Assembly (NCBI GenBank): GCA_017632695.1
Contig: JAGBQS010000005.1
Coordinates: forward strand, 1-9,797
Direction of reading: 5' to 3'
Source of the DNA: Bacteroidales bacterium
GTDB taxonomy: Bacteria > Bacteroidota > Bacteroidia > Bacteroidales > UBA3663
Length of the DNA: 9,797 nt
The translations under genes and the position numbers were made by a program. The notes under the pieces were generated by a model. It saw only the letters and a list, made by a program, of their open reading frames with translations, had not been told where the DNA came from and made no database searches. How positions within the stretch are numbered: the first letter of the stretch is position 1; each line of letters opens with the position of its first letter. Below are positions 6,724 to 9,797 of the stretch, in pieces.

Positions 6724-9201
6724 ATGAATCTGGTCAAGGACTTCGGAAAAACGGCCATCATAGCAGGCCAGCACCGCGTAAGTTTCAGCGAACTGCTTTT
6801 ACGCTTCACACAATTTCACGATATCACTCCGCTTGAAAGCGGACAAAAATGTCTGATTCTGAGCGAAAACCGCGAAGGTTGGCTCTATGCGCTCTACAGC
6901 ATCTGGCAGCACGATGCCATTGCCGTTCCCGTGGATGCCGCATCGACGGTACACGATGTGGCGTATATTCTGAAAGACTGTACTCCGTCCTGCATCTGGA
7001 CCTCCGCTCAGAAAAAGGAGATTGCCGAACAGGCTATGGCCGAAGCCGGCCAGCAGCTGCCCGTCTTTGTTATCGACGATTACGAACGCGCTCCCCTGCC
7101 CGACGGAATCCGGCCGGCACACATCGAGCCGGACCTCAATAAGGTCTGCCTGATCATCTACACATCGGGCACCACCGGGTCGCCCAAGGGCGTTGTACTG
7201 TCGTTCGGCAATATCGTTTCGGTTGTGAATGCCGTAAGCGTCGACGTCCGCATTTTCCGTCCGGAATACCGCACACTCATACTCCTCCCCCTGCATCATG
7301 TGCTGCCCCTCATGGGCACCGTCGTAGCTCCGCTCCTGGTGGGTGGAGGCGTTACGGTGTGTCCGTCCATGTCGGCAACCGACCTGATGGAAACCCTCCG
7401 CACAGGCGAAGTCTCGATTATGGTTGGCGTACCGCGCCTCTGGCAAATGCTTTACAGCGGCGTCATGAAGGTCATCAATGCCAACCCTATTACCAAAGGC
7501 ATCTTCGGCATCTGCCGCTTCCTTCAGTGGGACTGGCTGAGCAAGCTGGTGTTCCACAGCGTACAGGTCAAGATGGGCGGACGCATGAAGTATCTGGTGA
7601 GCGGCGGCGCTGCCCTCGACCGCGAGATCGGCGTCGGACTCAAGACGCTGGGTCTGCACGTCCTGGAGGGCTACGGCATGAGCGAGACGTCTCCGCTCAT
7701 TACCTTCACCCGTCCGGACGACATCAAGCCGGGCTGTGTGGGTCTGCCGATGCCTGCCATGCAGGTGAAGTTTGTGAACGGCGAACTCTGCTGCAAGGGG
7801 CCTAACGTCATGCAGGGCTACTACAACCGTCCTGAAGAAACGGCGCAGGTCATCGACTCGGAAGGCTGGCTGCATACCGGCGACCTGGGTTACTTCGACG
7901 ATCACGGACGCGTTTACATCACCGGCCGAAGCAAGGAGATCATCGTCCTCTCGAACGGCAAGAACATCAATCCGAGCGAAATCGAACAGAAGATCGAGCA
8001 GTACACCGACTACGTCAAGGAAGCAGGCGTGATTCAGGATGTGGACATGCTGCGCGCCATCATCGTGCCGCAACCTGCCTGGGCCGGGAACCTGAACGAT
8101 TCGGAGGTCGAGGAAATCCTGAAACGCGAAGTGCTCGAGGTGTACAACCAGACGGTGGCTCCGTACAAGAAGCTGATGAACCTGTTTGTGTACCGCGGCG
8201 AACTGCCCCGTACCCGTTTAGAGAAGCTGCAGCGCTTCAAATTGCCGGCACTGCTGCTTTCGGGCGAGCATCACGACAACAAGGCTCAGGAGGTAATCAT
8301 CGAGCCTGCCTTCCCCGAATACAAGGTCATCAAACAGTACATCCGTACGGAAAAGCACTGCGCGGTCCGGCCTACGGACAACATCGAGACCGATCTGGCC
8401 TTCGACTCTCTGGACCGCGTCGGCCTGCAAGGCTTCCTGGAGCAGACCTTCGGCATGGAAATTACGGCCGACCAGATCTCGAAGTTCAAGAACATTACGG
8501 AAATGGCTACCTACGTGGCCGACTCGAAGACGCGCATCGAGGTCGAAAAGACCGACTGGCACAGCATCCTGACCGAGGACACGCACAAGCTGGAACTGCC
8601 TCAGTGCTGGCGCTCGGGCGTGTTCTATGCCAAGACTTTCCTGGCCTTCTGCAAACTGTACTTCCGTGTTACGCAGGAGGGTCTGGAGAACGTTCCCAAG
8701 CAAAGTCCGTTCATTCTGGCGGCCAATCACCAGAGTTTCCTCGACGGTCTGTTTGTAATGGGCTTCCTGCCCCGAAAGACCATTCTGAACACCTACTTCT
8801 ATGCCAAGGAGCAGCATGTGCATCGCGGATATGTTGAATGGATGGCCAAACGCCACAACGTGATTGTGATGGAACCCAGCAACCTGAAGAAATCCATCCA
8901 GAAACTGGGCGAAGCGCTGAAGCAGAACAAGAACATCATTATCTTCCCCGAAGGAACGCGCACACCCGACGGTCTGGTGGGCGACTTCAAGAAGATGTTC
9001 GCCATCCTCTCCAAGGAGCTGAACGTCCCGATCATTCCTGTCTGCATCAACGGTGCCTACAAGGCCATGCCCAAGCATACCAAGTTCCCACGCCCCTACA
9101 AGGTGCACGTCAAGTATCTGCCGCCCATCATGCCCGATGAGGCCGCCACTTACGACACCCTTTCGGCCAAGGTGAGAACCGCCATTTCAAATTGTCTGTA
9201 A
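6724..9201 (+). CDS. Fusion of acyl-adenylate-forming ligase, acyl carrier protein and PlsC-type acyltransferase
   Basis: Three domains lie in one 825-residue chain. Residues about 1-520 are an AMP-binding (ANL, long-chain acyl-CoA synthetase-like) domain: P-loop YTSGTTGSPKG (146-156), GYGMSETSP (316-324), WLHTGD (382-387), GRSKEIIVLSNGKNI (401-415), and a probable catalytic Lys501 in LPRTRLEKLQR. Residues about 535-600 are an acyl carrier protein, with the phosphopantetheine serine probably Ser562 in FDSLD. Residues about 645-820 are a PlsC/LPLAT acyltransferase with the catalytic HX4D motif (H669, D674 in NHQSFLDG), the FPEGTRT motif (741-747) and VPIIPV (768-773). All key residues are present. 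The likely role is to activate a free fatty acid, load it on the built-in ACP and transfer it to a lysophospholipid or glycerophosphate acceptor at the inner membrane. That resembles E. coli Aas, but with reversed domain order and an added carrier domain. Acceptor and chain length are not deducible. It has its own promoter and an unusual leader. Confidence 0.93.
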   Translation: MNLVKDFGKTAIIAGQHRVSFSELLLRFTQFHDITPLESGQKCLILSENREGWLYALYSIWQHDAIAVPVDAASTVHDVAYILKDCTPSCIWTSAQKKEIAEQAMAEAGQQLPVFVIDDYERAPLPDGIRPAHIEPDLNKVCLIIYTSGTTGSPKGVVLSFGNIVSVVNAVSVDVRIFRPEYRTLILLPLHHVLPLMGTVVAPLLVGGGVTVCPSMSATDLMETLRTGEVSIMVGVPRLWQMLYSGVMKVINANPITKGIFGICRFLQWDWLSKLVFHSVQVKMGGRMKYLVSGGAALDREIGVGLKTLGLHVLEGYGMSETSPLITFTRPDDIKPGCVGLPMPAMQVKFVNGELCCKGPNVMQGYYNRPEETAQVIDSEGWLHTGDLGYFDDHGRVYITGRSKEIIVLSNGKNINPSEIEQKIEQYTDYVKEAGVIQDVDMLRAIIVPQPAWAGNLNDSEVEEILKREVLEVYNQTVAPYKKLMNLFVYRGELPRTRLEKLQRFKLPALLLSGEHHDNKAQEVIIEPAFPEYKVIKQYIRTEKHCAVRPTDNIETDLAFDSLDRVGLQGFLEQTFGMEITADQISKFKNITEMATYVADSKTRIEVEKTDWHSILTEDTHKLELPQCWRSGVFYAKTFLAFCKLYFRVTQEGLENVPKQSPFILAANHQSFLDGLFVMGFLPRKTILNTYFYAKEQHVHRGYVEWMAKRHNVIVMEPSNLKKSIQKLGEALKQNKNIIIFPEGTRTPDGLVGDFKKMFAILSKELNVPIIPVCINGAYKAMPKHTKFPRPYKVHVKYLPPIMPDEAATYDTLSAKVRTAISNCL

Positions 9202-9239
9202 TATTTCATTTGGAGTTATCGAGATAAACAAACACAATT

Positions 9240-9755
9240 ATGAAAGTTCTGATTTTACAGGGCTCTCCGAGAGCCAATGGCAACACCGCCTGGATGGCGG
9301 AAGAGTACAGAAAGGCTGCCGAGGCAGCAGGTCATGAAGTAACACTGGTGAACGTAGCCAAAAAGAAGATTGCGGGCTGCCTGGCCTGCGAGTACTGTCA
9401 CACAAAGGGCAACGGCCAGTGCATCCAGAAGGACGACATGCAGGAGTTGTATCCACTCTTGGCCCAAGCTGAGGTCTTGGTGTTGGCATCGCCCATCTAC
9501 TACTTCACGCTTAGTGCCCAGATTCAGGCACCCATTCAGCGTTTCTACAGTTTGATGAAGCCCGCCAACGTGAAGAAGACCGCGTTGCTGTTGTCGTCGC
9601 ATTCGCCAGGCGTTTATGACGCTGCCATCGCCGAATACAAACTTATCGCCGGCTTCTGCGGCTATGAAGACATAGGCGTTGTCACCGCTAAACTCGATGA
9701 ACAGAAGACCGATGAGACAAAGCAGAAAGTGATAGAACTTGTAAATAAACTATAA
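9240..9755 (+). CDS. Flavodoxin-fold NAD(P)H-dependent oxidoreductase with iron-sulfur-flavoprotein-like cysteine motif
   Basis: This is a 171-residue soluble flavoprotein. The N-terminal beta strand and FMN phosphate loop read MKVLILQGSPRANGNT (1-16), and a second FMN-contact segment is ASPIYYFTLSAQ (83-94). Four cysteines at 47, 50, 53 and 61 form CX2CX2CX7C, within the compact motif that binds [4Fe-4S] in archaeal Isf proteins. Many relatives with a similar GxCxxxDDM region are annotated only as flavodoxin-family or NADPH-dependent FMN reductases, so the cluster is unproven. It starts 38 bp after the acyltransferase fusion with no clear promoter and no terminator between. It is followed after 7 bp by the start of another redox gene, so an operon with that downstream gene is likely. 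The electron partner is unknown. Confidence 0.88.
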   Translation: MKVLILQGSPRANGNTAWMAEEYRKAAEAAGHEVTLVNVAKKKIAGCLACEYCHTKGNGQCIQKDDMQELYPLLAQAEVLVLASPIYYFTLSAQIQAPIQRFYSLMKPANVKKTALLLSSHSPGVYDAAIAEYKLIAGFCGYEDIGVVTAKLDEQKTDETKQKVIELVNKL

Positions 9756-9762
9756 CTAGATT

Positions 9763-9797
9763 ATGTTAGGCAACTTTTCTTATTACAATCCCACCAA
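9763..9797 (+). CDS. N-terminus of a probable iron-containing alcohol dehydrogenase (runs off the window)
   Basis: Only 11 complete codons are present: MLGNFSYYNPT. Group III iron-containing alcohol dehydrogenases of the YqhD/butanol dehydrogenase type typically begin with an aromatic-rich strand followed by N/TPT-K/R, then a FG-K/E segment. This start fits that pattern, but the fragment is too short for a firm call. It begins 7 bp after the flavodoxin-family gene, which suggests co-transcription. Confidence 0.5.
   Translation, partial: MLGNFSYYNPT

Noticed and set aside
6799..8073. A 424-codon minus-strand frame opposite the ligase domain
   Set aside because: It lies antisense to the AMP-binding motifs, has no domain of its own and shows the same codon-bias artefact.
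9201..9239. Possible separate promoter (TTCATTTG at 9205-9212) for the flavodoxin-family gene
   Set aside because: The first base of the -7 TA is fine but the second mismatches, and there is no TTTG at 19-21 bp upstream.

Overview
The window looks like chromosome from a Bacteroidales bacterium, most likely Bacteroidaceae/Prevotellaceae. Three things support this. Two promoters match the Bacteroidetes sigma-70 pattern (TTTG, about 20 bp, then TAnnTTTG). No gene start depends on a Shine-Dalgarno sequence. The gene content is also typical: a free-standing AICAR formyltransferase, DcuB, and a carboxypeptidase-regulatory/outer-membrane barrel protein. Genus or species cannot be fixed from the sequence alone.

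Layout. Positions 1-160 hold no gene but contain a degenerate 8-bp tandem repeat that runs up to the stop codon of the first gene, with a shorter inverted arm to its left. Positions 161-3363 are a minus-strand cluster, transcribed right to left: gamma-carbonic anhydrase (2788-3363), DcuB C4-dicarboxylate transporter (1381-2775) and a stand-alone AICAR transformylase (161-1342). The gaps are only 12 and 38 bp, and one good promoter lies just upstream at 3380-3412. An AT-rich divergent intergenic region (3364-3514) follows. Next, on the plus strand, comes a 1004-residue outer-membrane beta-barrel protein (3515-6529), closed by a strong intrinsic terminator. The terminator's T-run supplies the -33 element of the next promoter. 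That promoter drives an unusual leader (hairpin, 18-bp repeats, small in-frame uORF) and an 825-residue fusion of acyl-activating enzyme, acyl carrier protein and PlsC acyltransferase (6724-9201). A small flavodoxin-fold oxidoreductase with an iron-sulfur-flavoprotein-like cysteine motif (9240-9755) follows. The first codons of a probable iron-containing alcohol dehydrogenase run off the right edge.

How the genes may fit together. The minus-strand cluster joins CO2/bicarbonate handling, fumarate/succinate exchange and a late purine step. This suits an anaerobe that fixes CO2 and excretes succinate, but the functional link is inference. The plus-strand genes are envelope-related (outer-membrane protein, then phospholipid acylation) followed by redox enzymes. 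I see no mobile element, CRISPR array, tRNA, rRNA or defence system. The most interesting items are the repeat-bearing leader/uORF at 6635-6713 and the ligase-ACP-PlsC fusion. Most of the window is ordinary core genome.
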